Shown here piece after piece: positions 18,743 through 27,207 of a stretch of 64,000 nt of DNA. Each line of letters begins with the position of its first letter. Position 1 is the stretch's first letter. Made by a program: the position numbers and the translations under genes. The notes beneath the pieces are model-generated. The model was not told where the DNA came from and made no database searches. It saw only the letters and a program-made list of their open reading frames with translations. The stretch comes from Prostheceraeus crozeri (lineage: Eukaryota; Platyhelminthes; Polycladida; Euryleptidae). The stretch spans positions 124,001-188,000 of the forward strand of contig CAJQUW010001634.1 of NCBI GenBank assembly GCA_907163375.1, given 5' to 3'.

Positions 18743-20263
18743 TCACTTTGTTTTCCGAAACACTAACGTTATGAGGGATTTAGTATCTTTCACATGGATG
18801 CACTCTTGTAAACCATTGGTAATTTTGATAGCAATAGAGGGTATAGTTTGTTTGACGACGGGATGATAGAAAATAGATTCAAACATCTTCTCGACTATTC
18901 CATATGAAGCGTCTTTATCATGAATGAAATCACGTAAAATGTATTCTTTTTTCTCACCAACAGAAATAGGTAGAATCAAATCACTTTGAATGTAAAGGTG
19001 CTGTTCATGTTTATCAAGTGTCATTGGTGTTTCTATACCAATCGTATGCGCAGCAGCAAACACTGTTTGTAGCATTGAAAAACCAAAGAGTTTTTTCAAA
19101 TTTTTACTCAATTGACATTGAATGTCATCACCCAGTCTCAGAACAACGCGTTGATTTTCAATTGAAAACGAAATGTGGTGTGTCTTTACATCATATTTAC
19201 TTTTCATCACATGCTTCAACTTCTGTTGTATATAAGGATTTACTACATGAATGAAGCTTTCAACTGTATGATATAGACGCGGCATTATATTGATAGCAAC
19301 TTTAGATTCTTCATAAGACTGGTAAATTTTCTTGATGCGATCGCCATAGATGTCCACCCACCATTCATCATTAACTGAATCAGCTTTAGTGTGATATTCA
19401 TGAGAAGCATACACCAGACCGCTTCCAATAATAGGTGTATAATGTCTTACAAAATGACGCAAGGTTGGAGAGAAATAAACTGTAAGTTTGTCATTATATT
19501 TCTGAATAACCAACTTATTTTTGTCCGCCATAATTTTCTCTCCATACTTCTTACCCACAGTCTCATTCCATCGTTTTACTAACTCAATAAGTGATAAAGG
19601 TTGAACACCACGCTTTTTCAAAATGATGCGTTCTTCACATTCTACAACATCTTCATCAAATATTTTAAATCTATAATGAAATTTGTTGATTCGATTTGAA
19701 TAAACTTTTCTAACATTTGCAGTAGCAATTGACGTTAGATGTAGTCCATGGCCAAAACCGAGATGCGGATAGAATTCATTATCCAACCTCAGCGTAAGAC
19801 CTTTAGTAAAAGAATGAAAGCGGAGGAACTGTCTCCCACTCCAATGATAGATAGTAAACTCATAAGCTTTCTGATTTTTATTCTTCATGATGGAAGTATT
19901 ACCACTGTTGAATGCCTTAATAATTTTCTCATTCCCAAATGGTTCATAAGAATCTGATTTTATCTGAATCCATTCATAGTTCCACTTTCCATCTGATGTT
20001 AAATTGTATGGGAACTGGAATGCATTATTCATCGTTATTCCATCATGGGTGCGAGGAGTCAATATCATTTCTTCCAAATCATTCACATTCTGAATATTGC
20101 TATCATAGCAAATACTAGAAACGCCAACCTCCCATTCACCTTCTAAATGCAGTGGGCGATTTAATTCTACTCGATAGTCTGATGGTTTATTTTTGGGAAA
20201 TTTATTCATAGAAGCATTACTGGGCAAGTAGATTAGAAACGAGTCCTTATTTTCACTTTCCAT
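18743..20263 (-). CDS. E2 penton/minor-capsid-like protein, paralog 1
   Basis: About 507 residues from the Met at 20263 (MESENKDSFLIYL). An earlier in-frame Met at 20293 lies inside the promoter-like motif and is less likely. The N-terminus (FLIYLPSNASMNKFPKNKPSDYRVELNRPLHLEGEWEVGVSSICY) is the hallmark of a virion protein family seen in invertebrate Polintons, with alternating beta-strand and 'FNY.L....' repeats typical of a multi-jelly-roll vertex protein. The adjacent gene at 20303-21700 has the same N-terminal plan, so they are tandem paralogs. The octamer-like motif ATGCAAAAGTATG at 20303-20291 precedes it. The penton/vertex role is inferred from family pattern and position. Confidence 0.7.
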   Translation of the reverse strand: MESENKDSFLIYLPSNASMNKFPKNKPSDYRVELNRPLHLEGEWEVGVSSICYDSNIQNVNDLEEMILTPRTHDGITMNNAFQFPYNLTSDGKWNYEWIQIKSDSYEPFGNEKIIKAFNSGNTSIMKNKNQKAYEFTIYHWSGRQFLRFHSFTKGLTLRLDNEFYPHLGFGHGLHLTSIATANVRKVYSNRINKFHYRFKIFDEDVVECEERIILKKRGVQPLSLIELVKRWNETVGKKYGEKIMADKNKLVIQKYNDKLTVYFSPTLRHFVRHYTPIIGSGLVYASHEYHTKADSVNDEWWVDIYGDRIKKIYQSYEESKVAINIMPRLYHTVESFIHVVNPYIQQKLKHVMKSKYDVKTHHISFSIENQRVVLRLGDDIQCQLSKNLKKLFGFSMLQTVFAAAHTIGIETPMTLDKHEQHLYIQSDLILPISVGEKKEYILRDFIHDKDASYGIVEKMFESIFYHPVVKQTIPSIAIKITNGLQECIHVKDTKSLITLVFRKTK

Positions 20264-20302
20264 ATTATTCACATTAGAAAAATATAATAGCATACTTTTG
20301 CA

Positions 20303-21700
20303 TTAACTCTTCATTCGGAAATGGAGTGTAATACTTGTCACAGCATCTTTATGAAAAGGAATCAACGCACCAGCATCGTCATAAATGGCAATATCAATTT
20401 GTGGGATGTAGTTTGATTTCAGCTTTGTATAATGCACTTTCTTGAAAGTATGCTCAGATAAAATACTGCAGCTTTTTGGCTGGTATGGTATCATTGCTAG
20501 CAATGGAGCTTCAACATCTCCCACACGTACATCTTCACCAATATTGGAATATATCTGAAAATAGTTAATACGACGCGATAGCGACATGTCTGCGCTAGCT
20601 TTGGTTACAGTACCACTTTTAAAGATATTTTGATCAAAACCCAAAATGTCCATTAGAGTTTTATCCATAATTAGTTCAATACCTTTTCCATTTATAGTGA
20701 GAGACAAAGTACCTTCTTTTTCAGAAAATGAAATATGTTGCTCATTAATCACTTCATTTAAATAATCTACAACCAATTTAACCGAAGTAATAATGCGAGG
20801 CATCAACACTCTTGTTTCATGTAAGAAACCACCAAAAGGCTCTACACACTTTCTGTATAAAGATACGGCCCATTCTGTATCAAATTGATTTGGCCTTTCA
20901 CATGGTAAATGTTGCATATCAGATTTTCCATGAACAGCTGCAGAACGATGTCGTAAGAACTGATCAAAATCTTTTGAACAAACTAATACTAGATCATCAT
21001 CATTTAATTTGCTTATTGCAATATGATTAGATGATTTGATATAAGTCAATGTTGCCACTTGTTTACCATCAACTCGAAGGAGATAATTAAATTTCTTCAA
21101 TAATGTTTCAGGAGTCATGTTTGTCTTTCTTGGCTTAATCACAATCTTCTTCACCAACGTCTTCTCATTTTTTGGAATAAGATCTACATAATAAGCTTCC
21201 TCTCGATATATTAACTGTTTATGACCACTTATGTGGTAATTAACGTTAAAATTATCATAGCTTGTCAAGGCGCTAGCGAGGTAGCCTAAATCATTTCTTA
21301 AACTTGGACTTAAACCAACAATCCAATCTTTCTCAACTACATGATGTATATAAGTATAATCATCATTGTGCGGAGTAAATTGTGCAATATGTTTACACGC
21401 TTTATTCAGGAAATCATATATAAACTTTTTACATAATAAGAGATCTTTCTTTGGCCACTGTGGAATGTATACTCGGCAGCCCTTTTCACATTGGTAAGCA
21501 GCTGTACGCCTCATATTAATAGTCATCACCTCATGATCAAAAGTATAGACACAGTTGCTATAAACAAGTTGAGTGACACCCACTTCCCAATTTCCATTTA
21601 GCTGTTGTGCATGATCAATGGGAGTAGAAAAGAGTGCGGCTCGATTACTAGTAAATCTCTTTGTAGCCGCATTGCTAAGCAAAATATGATAAAACGACAT
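20303..21700 (-). CDS. E2 penton/minor-capsid-like protein, paralog 2
   Basis: About 465 residues from MSFYHILLSN. It shares with its downstream neighbour the N-terminal pattern LLSNA...F..N....F.T.I....QLNG.WEVGVTQLVYSN and repeated beta-rich segments, each ending in phrases such as KKFNYLLRVDGK. A TSITLHF C-terminus closes it. It probably forms a capsid vertex or minor capsid part together with paralog 1. The motif ATGCAAAGTTGC (21729-21718, - strand) lies 18 nt before the ATG, in the 35-bp gap to the divergent PC4-like gene. Together with paralog 1 it forms a - strand late unit that ends at the poly(A) site near 18645. Confidence 0.7.
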   Translation of the reverse strand: MSFYHILLSNAATKRFTSNRAALFSTPIDHAQQLNGNWEVGVTQLVYSNCVYTFDHEVMTINMRRTAAYQCEKGCRVYIPQWPKKDLLLCKKFIYDFLNKACKHIAQFTPHNDDYTYIHHVVEKDWIVGLSPSLRNDLGYLASALTSYDNFNVNYHISGHKQLIYREEAYYVDLIPKNEKTLVKKIVIKPRKTNMTPETLLKKFNYLLRVDGKQVATLTYIKSSNHIAISKLNDDDLVLVCSKDFDQFLRHRSAAVHGKSDMQHLPCERPNQFDTEWAVSLYRKCVEPFGGFLHETRVLMPRIITSVKLVVDYLNEVINEQHISFSEKEGTLSLTINGKGIELIMDKTLMDILGFDQNIFKSGTVTKASADMSLSRRINYFQIYSNIGEDVRVGDVEAPLLAMIPYQPKSCSILSEHTFKKVHYTKLKSNYIPQIDIAIYDDAGALIPFHKDAVTSITLHFRMKS

Positions 21701-21735
21701 TTTTATATTGCTGATCTGCAACTTTGCATAACATC
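21701..21735. promoter_or_regulatory. divergent late promoter between capsid and PC4-like units
   Basis: Only 35 bp separate the ATG of the - strand penton-like gene from the ATG at 21736 on the + strand. The gap holds the octamer-like ATGCAAAGTTGC on the - strand and ATATTG and ATATAAAA words on either strand. Confidence 0.55.
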
Positions 21736-22092
21736 ATGAAGACTTGGATTTTGGACTCTCTACAATATATCAGAGTTGATCGTGATGGAAACGTACATTT
21801 CAAAAATTCTCATGGTCATACATCAAGAGGAATTACATTAACATGGCGACAATTTGTCAACCTCAATGATATCATGAGGGATTTGGAATATTTTGAAACA
21901 TTAAGATTCATCTCCTTGGGTGATCAAGTTTGGCTTCAACATTACAGAAATGAAATTCAAATCTACCATTTTCATTCCGCAAACTGTTTCTCATTTCGCA
22001 AATACAATTGGGAGAAGTATAGAAGATATATACATCGCTCCATCATGACATTTATTCGTCGTGAGTTCATCGCCCTACTATGCAAATCTTAA
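21736..22092 (+). CDS. E2 PC4-like protein, paralog a
   Basis: About 118 residues starting MKTWILDSLQYIRVD. The pattern is two rounds of beta-strands then a helix: GNVHFKNSHG..SRGITLTWRQFVNLNDIM and QVWLQHYRNEIQIYHFHS...FRKYNWEKYRRYIHRSI. The first matches the PC4/Sub1 single-stranded-DNA-binding coactivator signature (a strand pair, then KGISL...QW..L). The next gene is a paralog with the same plan, and a TBP homolog follows, so a transcription role is plausible. The assignment rests on pattern only and is moderate. Confidence 0.5.
   Translation: MKTWILDSLQYIRVDRDGNVHFKNSHGHTSRGITLTWRQFVNLNDIMRDLEYFETLRFISLGDQVWLQHYRNEIQIYHFHSANCFSFRKYNWEKYRRYIHRSIMTFIRREFIALLCKS
22080..22087 (+). promoter_or_regulatory. 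octamer-like motif before PC4-like b
   Basis: ATGCAAAT overlaps the last codons of the preceding gene and lies 27 nt before the ATG at 22115, in line with the other late units. Confidence 0.5.
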
Positions 22093-22114
22093 TCAGACAT
22101 GACTACCACACATC

Positions 22115-22765
22115 ATGAGTTGGAAATTAGATTCCCTACAACGTATTGAAACGGATCATGATCGAAACGTCTATTTCAAAGATTCAACTGGAAATGTGAG
22201 AAGAGAGTTTGCTTTATCTTATCGTCATTTTCAATCTCTACATCATATCATGAAGGACTTGAAATACTTCTATATGAAAAGACATTCACGTATTGGAAAT
22301 CGCATCTGGCTGCGCGTCAACAATCGGCGAATTCAACTCTATCATTCCCAACTTCATGCTAACTTCACATTTCATCAAGGTAGTTGGGAAAAGTATAAAA
22401 GGAAGGTACATCGCTCAATTTACTCATTCTTTCATCATGAAGCGCCATCGCTACACCATCGTCAACATTCTCCGTCGCTTCAGACTCTACACCAAAATCG
22501 ATCTCACAACATTACACCAACAGCTTCCAAACAGCAAGTATTACCCGGGCCGTCCTCAAATGTTAGTGGTGAAGATGAACAATTCACGGAATCTTCAACT
22601 CTTCCCAAATGGGACTGTACAGATTCTCGGCGCCCTTTCTCATTCATCGGCGCAGTCAATGCGCTTAGAGCTACAAAGACTACTACGTCGGATATGGAAG
22701 AGGGAGAGGTGTGTGATGTCGAATCTGACTGTGGACAATATGGTGATCTCTACTCAATTGAGTGA
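22115..22765 (+). CDS. E2 PC4-like protein, paralog b, with long tail
   Basis: 216 residues. The first 110 match paralog a in order and spacing: WKLDSLQRIETD, NVYFKDSTGNV, FALSYRHFQSLHHIMKDL, IWLRVNNRRIQLYHSQ, and GSWEKYKRKVHRSI. After residue 108 the protein continues as a His/Ser/Thr-rich tail ending in an acidic MEEGEVCDVESD stretch. That tail is read from DNA that also encodes the TBP-like protein in another frame (22437-22765). PC4-like is again a pattern call. If the tail is real it may be an acidic regulatory extension; otherwise the gene may effectively end earlier. Confidence 0.5.
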   Translation: MSWKLDSLQRIETDHDRNVYFKDSTGNVRREFALSYRHFQSLHHIMKDLKYFYMKRHSRIGNRIWLRVNNRRIQLYHSQLHANFTFHQGSWEKYKRKVHRSIYSFFHHEAPSLHHRQHSPSLQTLHQNRSHNITPTASKQQVLPGPSSNVSGEDEQFTESSTLPKWDCTDSRRPFSFIGAVNALRATKTTTSDMEEGEVCDVESDCGQYGDLYSIE

Positions 22766-22982
22766 CAGTCTATCATTTTTGAATATTCGTACTAGCAGTT
22801 ACAGTTTGTGTTATGAACCCGAACTTTTTCCTGCAGCTCTCATTAGTTGTTGGTTACCTGTGCATGTGGCAATCTTTCATAATAGTAAAGTGATCATTAC
22901 TGGACTAAAATCTCATGTACAAGCAAATATGATCCTAGACTATCTCATTGAGTATGTACGTACCCAGCGGATTGTAAAATAA
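22437..22982 (+). CDS. E2 TATA-binding-protein (TBP) homolog
   Basis: About 181 residues from the Met of MKRHRYTIVNILRRF. It contains both direct repeats of the TBP saddle. In repeat 1, KIDLTTLHQQLPNSKYYPGR is followed by LVVKM, NLQLFPNGTVQILGA and a long helix; this matches the LDLKTVA...NAEYNPKRF...LIF.SGK..VTGA order of cellular TBP. In repeat 2, LTVDNMVIST is followed by SSYSLCYEPELFPAALI and VAIFHNSKVIITGLKSH, matching IQN(I/M)VGS, SSYEPELFPGLIY and LIFVSGK(I/V)VLTGAK. The YEPELFP signature is exact. It is open throughout and followed by AATAAA at 22978. It overlaps the PC4-like b frame by 329 nt. It presumably directs the element's own promoters; host capture is the likely origin. Confidence 0.9.
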   Translation: MKRHRYTIVNILRRFRLYTKIDLTTLHQQLPNSKYYPGRPQMLVVKMNNSRNLQLFPNGTVQILGALSHSSAQSMRLELQRLLRRIWKRERCVMSNLTVDNMVISTQLSDSLSFLNIRTSSYSLCYEPELFPAALISCWLPVHVAIFHNSKVIITGLKSHVQANMILDYLIEYVRTQRIVK

Positions 22983-23013
22983 AAAACAATTTTTCCAACA
23001 TGATGTTTTTATT
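22978..23013. terminator. convergent polyadenylation signals
   Basis: AATAAA on the + strand at 22978-22983 overlaps the TBP stop. The complement TTTATT at 23008-23013 supplies AATAAA to the - strand capsid/protease unit. Confidence 0.7.
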
Positions 23014-23470
23014 TCAAATCATGATAGAACTTACAAATCATTTTTTCATTAGAGGATGGATTACATGAAAAGTTTTGAATAATAGATACAAATCGAGATA
23101 CATGTAAACGTTTTAAGATGAAGTACAGTACAAAAGCACCACACGTTGATGAAAGTGGATGTTGTAGTATGCGTTCATTTCGCTGATATTGACGCGTATG
23201 TTTTCTCAACCACTGCTGTGTTGGTATATTTGGAGGTTGAGCAAGAGAGTCAAATAGTTCACCACGTCGGTCTTCTCCAATAAAGATCGCTTTCCAATGC
23301 TCACCGCCTAAATTCTGAGAATGAGTGTTTAGCACAATAAAGATGGGATAGTGATTTACTGCAGGTGGTAAGGTATCGAGTGAATAGACATTATCGAAAG
23401 CTTTCAACGTCGCTTCGTCTGCATTACGCTGCACTTTAGTCTTAATATCGTCAGCAGTCAACCAACTCAT
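23009..23470 (-). CDS. E2 adenain-type cysteine protease
   Basis: 153 residues of the adenovirus maturation protease (C5/Ulp1-like) family, which trims capsid precursor proteins. The triad is visible in order: His in GGEHWKAIFI, the acidic residue in GELFDSL, and Cys in SSTCGAFVLYFILKRL. Its ATG overlaps the stop of the capsid gene as TAATG, and no promoter-like motif precedes it. It is thus likely expressed from the same message as the capsid protein by coupled reinitiation (inference). Likely substrates are the protein VI-like and PX-like proteins, which carry Gly-Gly sites. Confidence 0.88.
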   Translation of the reverse strand: MSWLTADDIKTKVQRNADEATLKAFDNVYSLDTLPPAVNHYPIFIVLNTHSQNLGGEHWKAIFIGEDRRGELFDSLAQPPNIPTQQWLRKHTRQYQRNERILQHPLSSTCGAFVLYFILKRLHVSRFVSIIQNFSCNPSSNEKMICKFYHDLK

Positions 23471-24747
23471 TAACGATTATACTGAAGAATCACGTCACGA
23501 TACTTTGTAATTTCAATATTTGAATCGAAGACTGCATAAATTAATACATTGATCGTCTCAGGTAGTGTTCTTTTGAACGTCAAATCCAAACGAATATTAT
23601 GAGGTACGTTCGCTTGACGATAGGGTGCACTAATATCGCTGTCAGCAGTCAAATCAAATGCATAAATAGTATATCCACTCTTAAACTCTTTCATAGTCAG
23701 TCCGTTGGTATCATCCGTATTGTAAAAGCCAAAGACATCCATAAAATCAACATAACTGCGCATAAATTGATCCGAAGCAAAATCTGGTTTGTAGGGTGGA
23801 CCAGGATGACTCACACCATTTACACGTAAAGCAATTTCACTTAACTGATTGTGTTTAAAATTGAAAGGATTCTTCTTTATATTACCATTAAATGCATCAT
23901 TTTCAACCATTGCCACCATGAGGAGCTTCGGTGCTTCCGATGGAAAGAGGCCATCTTTCATGAAACTCTTTTGATCTTTCGGAATTGTAAAGGTGAGAAG
24001 CTTTGTATGCTGAACGGGGTAAATGGCATTTTGGCGGTTAAGGCCTTCAGCATGCCCTCTAATGACACTTGGATTCGGTACTACTCGACGAATGTAAAGT
24101 GCAATATCTTCCACATGAATTCTAAAATTGTCAACTTTAGCAAATGCATTCAGCGCAAATTCAGGCTTATTCAATGTCAGCTTGAGTCGCATGCTGGTAT
24201 TACAGAGTAAAAACTTTGACTGTCTAAAGAAGTCTAAATTCAGCGGACCATATAGCTGACATACTCTACTATCTTTAATCATAGCAGATCGCTTTACAAA
24301 GCCACTGTTTGTTTCAACATCAAATTTTCCTGCTTCATCTCTGTACCATCCCATGGCTTCCATATGACTTTTTTGTGCTGCTGGATGAAACTGTGATACA
24401 TGATTGAAATATGATTTATAGGGATAATCGCTTTGACCACCTTCCACCTGCTGCTCTCCAATCGTTAGAGAAACATCACGAAGTAATGTAGTCAATGGTA
24501 AATTGTTCAGTCCAACTTTATGTGCATCGTCAATAGCAGTTCCATCTGCTTGCTGAATTCTAAACCTCAAATCAAGCATCGCATAACTCAAATCTATGTA
24601 GTCATCACTACCACCAGGAATAACAAATTCAATGGGGCCAGCATTCTCAGCTGTTCGAGGATGATAATCTACAATGCTTGAACTAAGAATATCTGTCTGT
24701 ATGGCTTGTTGATCGAACAAACAAAAACCGGAAGTTTTACACTCCAT
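23470..24747 (-). CDS. E2 major capsid protein (double jelly-roll, hexon-like)
   Basis: 425 residues, the usual length for the Polinton major capsid protein; the family is widely annotated in animals as F54H12.2-like. Features typical of it are the N-terminal GPIEFVIPGGSDDYIDLSYAMLDLRFRI strand region, LTTLLRDVSLTIGEQQVEGGQSDYPYKSYF, a middle NTSMRLKLTLNK, and the C-terminal half with FRSYVDF-like and SGYTIYAFDLT strands and TLPETINVLIYAVFDSNIEI near the end. It would form the trimeric shell building block. It starts 2 nt after the stop of the protein VI-like gene and overlaps the protease start, so the three form one late unit. Confidence 0.92.
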   Translation of the reverse strand: MECKTSGFCLFDQQAIQTDILSSSIVDYHPRTAENAGPIEFVIPGGSDDYIDLSYAMLDLRFRIQQADGTAIDDAHKVGLNNLPLTTLLRDVSLTIGEQQVEGGQSDYPYKSYFNHVSQFHPAAQKSHMEAMGWYRDEAGKFDVETNSGFVKRSAMIKDSRVCQLYGPLNLDFFRQSKFLLCNTSMRLKLTLNKPEFALNAFAKVDNFRIHVEDIALYIRRVVPNPSVIRGHAEGLNRQNAIYPVQHTKLLTFTIPKDQKSFMKDGLFPSEAPKLLMVAMVENDAFNGNIKKNPFNFKHNQLSEIALRVNGVSHPGPPYKPDFASDQFMRSYVDFMDVFGFYNTDDTNGLTMKEFKSGYTIYAFDLTADSDISAPYRQANVPHNIRLDLTFKRTLPETINVLIYAVFDSNIEITKYRDVILQYNR

Positions 24748-24749
24748 GA

Positions 24750-25205
24750 TTAGAAGTTATAGCAGCGTCGTCGTTTAGCGCCTGATGAATGATTAGAGCC
24801 TCTGCGACGTTTGCGTGAATGCCTTTTGACTGAAGATCGCACCTTACCAGCTCCGCGATGTTTCCTCCTTCCTTTATTCATTCGTTTAGGTGATTTCTTT
24901 CCTTGAGTAACAACAGCAATGGTCTGCTTCAATGTTTTCAAACCGCGTTCCTTCCCACGATTCAACAAACTGCTCTTAAAACTTCTACCTCTGGAAAGAT
25001 CACTAGCAACATCACCAGCAAAGCCAACGGCATTACTTAAAACATTTCGTTTCAAAGATCTACCGACATTGGATATGAGAGGTGCTACAACAGATTTCAG
25101 TGCACCAAGTATGCTACCTCCACGTTGGCGGCGAGCACCGATGTAAATTTGTCCTCCGCCACTTACATAGGAGGGTCGTGAATAAAATGAGGCAGTTGGA
25201 TTCAT
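24750..25205 (-). CDS. E2 protein VI-like minor capsid/core protein
   Basis: 151 residues. The first half is amphipathic and Gly/Ser-rich, with an adenain-type RRQRGG-S site near residue 30 followed by ILGALKSVVAPLISNVGRSLKRN and NRGKERGLKTLKQT helices. The second half is very basic (KRMNKGRRKHRGAGK, RHSRKRRRGSNHSSGAKRRRC). This matches the Polinton counterpart of adenovirus protein VI, a membrane-lytic, DNA-contacting internal capsid protein released by the protease. It is the first gene of the capsid unit: the motif ATGCAAAGTTGT (25243-25232) lies 26 nt before its ATG. Confidence 0.8.
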   Translation of the reverse strand: MNPTASFYSRPSYVSGGGQIYIGARRQRGGSILGALKSVVAPLISNVGRSLKRNVLSNAVGFAGDVASDLSRGRSFKSSLLNRGKERGLKTLKQTIAVVTQGKKSPKRMNKGRRKHRGAGKVRSSVKRHSRKRRRGSNHSSGAKRRRCYNF

Positions 25206-25231
25206 AGCTCAAACCCTAAACATTATTAGTT

Positions 25232-25243
25232 ACAACTTTGCAT
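25232..25243 (-). promoter_or_regulatory. octamer-like motif before the capsid unit
   Basis: ATGCAAAGTTGT on the - strand lies 26 nt upstream of the protein VI-like ATG. It is nearly identical to the motif at 21718-21729. Confidence 0.55.
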
Positions 25244-25246
25244 GAA

Positions 25247-26467
25247 TCACTGTCGATCACTTAGATGAAAGATGTCGGCACGACGCATCCAAGAGTTCAT
25301 ACTTGAAGGATAACCACTCCATTTAACAAGACACCATTCTTCACCTTGCCGTTTTTTACATCGAATGATTTTCTCTACCAAATATGTTTCACTTTCAGTG
25401 ACTACCTCAATCTCATCGCGGTAAAAGCTACCCTCAATTTCTTCATTATCGTAATCTTTCAACTTGTAGGTGGTCGGAGAGTCTTTTTGATTAATCCTTG
25501 ATACTGTAAATACCTCCTCTGTCCAATTCGGGAGGTACCCTTTAGCAAAAACACTTTTCACTTTTGAGATACGAACTTTATCGCCAATTTTCACATCACT
25601 TTTCACATGAGTGCGTTTACGTTGGAATGATTCGCGCACTTTATCTACATTGTCAGCATTTACATCTACTGGTCTGAGTTCAATAGAACGATGGATAGAG
25701 TGATTGTAGGCATGGAGTGTATCTTGTAGAACCTTTGTCTAATTTTGTGTCAAGTTGGCAGTAAAATGTCGCCACAAGCGATTTTTTAATGTGCGATTAA
25801 AACGTTCAACGAGTGCAGCTTTATAAGCGCTCTTTACACTAAACAACTCAATGTCATGCCTCTCAAATAATCTTGTCACATGCTGATTTTCAAACTCTTT
25901 TCCTTGATCACTCTGAATTCTTTTTGGAATGCGACCTTCTCGAAAAATTGTTTGGAATGCTTTTGCTACTCCTTTCCCTTCTTTAGTTTTTAAAGGTTGA
26001 GCCCACGCATAACGCGAGAAAATATCAATGACGGTTAAAATAAAATTATTACCCGAGTTATGTTTTGAAATGGAGGCAACATCACACAAATCTGCTTGCC
26101 ACTGTTCATCGATGTCATGAACAATATAATGGCGGGTGCGGTACTTCTTTTTCGCTTGTTTGTGGAGTGTATAGGTAGCCTGACCCTTTAACCATCGTTT
26201 CACTTGTGATTGTGGAAGACCACTCGCTTTTGATAATTTCTTGATAGATGCAAATCCTGCCGGATGTTTTACATCATAATAGATTGACTTCAAACGTTCA
26301 GTCGATGACGACTGACTCTTTTTCCTCCTTCTCATCTTTTTGTTTTCTTGCCTTTCTACATTTACAACAACTGCAGCATTTAGCTTTAGCGGTTTTGCGA
26401 TCGTGTTCACATTGCTTAGGGGTTTCATTATGAGAGCTGGCGCAGCAAGTGCAAGTGACAACGACAT
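25247..26467 (-). pseudogene. E2 integrase (retroviral-type, with chromodomain), broken
   Basis: Polinton integrase, which would join the element's ends to host DNA with a 6-bp stagger. Parts in order are an N-terminal basic region with the helix-turn-helix-like PAGFASIKKLSKASGLPQSQ and WLKGQATYTLHK, a DDE core (WQADLCDV, SDQGKEFENQHV, ALVERFNRTLKNR), an SH3-like stretch with KIGDKVRISKVKSVFAKGY, and a C-terminal chromodomain (YLVEKIIRCKKRQGEEWCLVKWSGYP...W). The domain set is complete but the gene is broken, about once. That fits a young copy which has lost this function. The N-terminal end overlaps a Cys-rich frame. Confidence 0.85.
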
Positions 26468-26513
26468 TCACCTCTGGCGGCTCATTACATGGCAAGCAAC
26501 ACATCTGCTTCAT
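26298..26513 (-). CDS. E2 small Cys-rich protein overlapping the integrase start
   Basis: 71 codons beginning 1 nt after the stop of the 230-aa gene (TAATATG). It has many paired cysteines (MKQMCCLPCNEPP, VTCTCCASSHNETPKQCEHD, AKCCSCCKCRKARKQ) and a charged KDEKEEKE tail. The Cys spacing suggests zinc binding. It overlaps the integrase N-terminal coding region in another frame. The tight coupling to the upstream stop and the orderly composition make it likely to be translated, but I know no family. Confidence 0.5.
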   Translation of the reverse strand: MKQMCCLPCNEPPEVNVVVTCTCCASSHNETPKQCEHDRKTAKAKCCSCCKCRKARKQKDEKEEKESVVID

Positions 26514-26514
26514 A

Positions 26515-27207
26515 TTAATAGTCTGAGAACATGTATTTCCTGGGAGGAGCTGTTTTACGTTTTCCTTTTACCAGTTTTAGTGGCGATGTAGACCTACGTC
26601 GAGTTCTTCCTCTTGTTTGCTTAGTGAGTGTGGGAGGGGATGTAGCAGGTGACGCCTTAAACCAATTTGTTGGCATTTTCATCGTCTGAAGCATTGGAGT
26701 AGTAGCCACTGTTGAATCAAGTTCTTTCAATGTCTCATTATTCAAAGCAAATTTTGGCACATTATGCTTTTTCAATAGTTTAAGAAAGTATGACCAACCA
26801 GGTGGAACATAGCCCTGACGGCGCTTTCTACGTGTCGCATACTGAATCAAGTCTTCATAACGTGAAGCATCAATCACTTTATTTTCATCTGTAATGATTT
26901 CTCCTCTATCATTTACATTGAGATGGGGCTCAATACTGTTGAAAAGAGATATGGCATGTGCGCGAGATGCTAAAGGTGTAGCAGTCGATACAGAGTCACG
27001 CATCTTATTCTTCAAGTTTTTCAATTGCTCAACAGTTTCCGATTGTAATAATACAGCACGATGTGGATCTTTGATGTGAACATTTTGCTGATAATCTATT
27101 TCTTTCCTATACATTTGATTTGCAAGAGGTTGCTTTACTTGCTGCATGGCAGTCAATTGTACATATTCATCCTGAGGAATAACAATCATGCGAGAATAAG
27201 AACTCAT
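26515..27207 (-). CDS. E2 conserved element protein beside the ATPase (230 aa)
   Basis: 230 residues. The N-terminal half is a charged helix (DEYVQLTAMQQVKQPLANQMYRKE, then QSETVEQLKNLKNKMRDS). The middle has INDRGE-type turns and YEDLIQYATRRKRRQGYVPPGWSYFLKLLKKHNVPKFALNN. The tail is basic (RGRTRRRSTSPLKLVKGKRK). The YVPPGW..FL..L...NVP segment is a signature I associate with a conserved Polinton protein of unknown role, and a counterpart lies in E1 at 6003-6782. Its ATG overlaps the ATPase stop as ATGA, so it belongs to the ATPase unit. A virion or DNA-packaging accessory role is inferred from position only. Confidence 0.65.
   Translation of the reverse strand: MSSYSRMIVIPQDEYVQLTAMQQVKQPLANQMYRKEIDYQQNVHIKDPHRAVLLQSETVEQLKNLKNKMRDSVSTATPLASRAHAISLFNSIEPHLNVNDRGEIITDENKVIDASRYEDLIQYATRRKRRQGYVPPGWSYFLKLLKKHNVPKFALNNETLKELDSTVATTPMLQTMKMPTNWFKASPATSPPTLTKQTRGRTRRRSTSPLKLVKGKRKTAPPRKYMFSDY

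Noticed and set aside
22293-22436. Upstream extension of the TBP frame
   Set aside because: It overlaps the conserved PC4-like domain in another frame and has no TBP-like features. The Met at 22437 is the better start.
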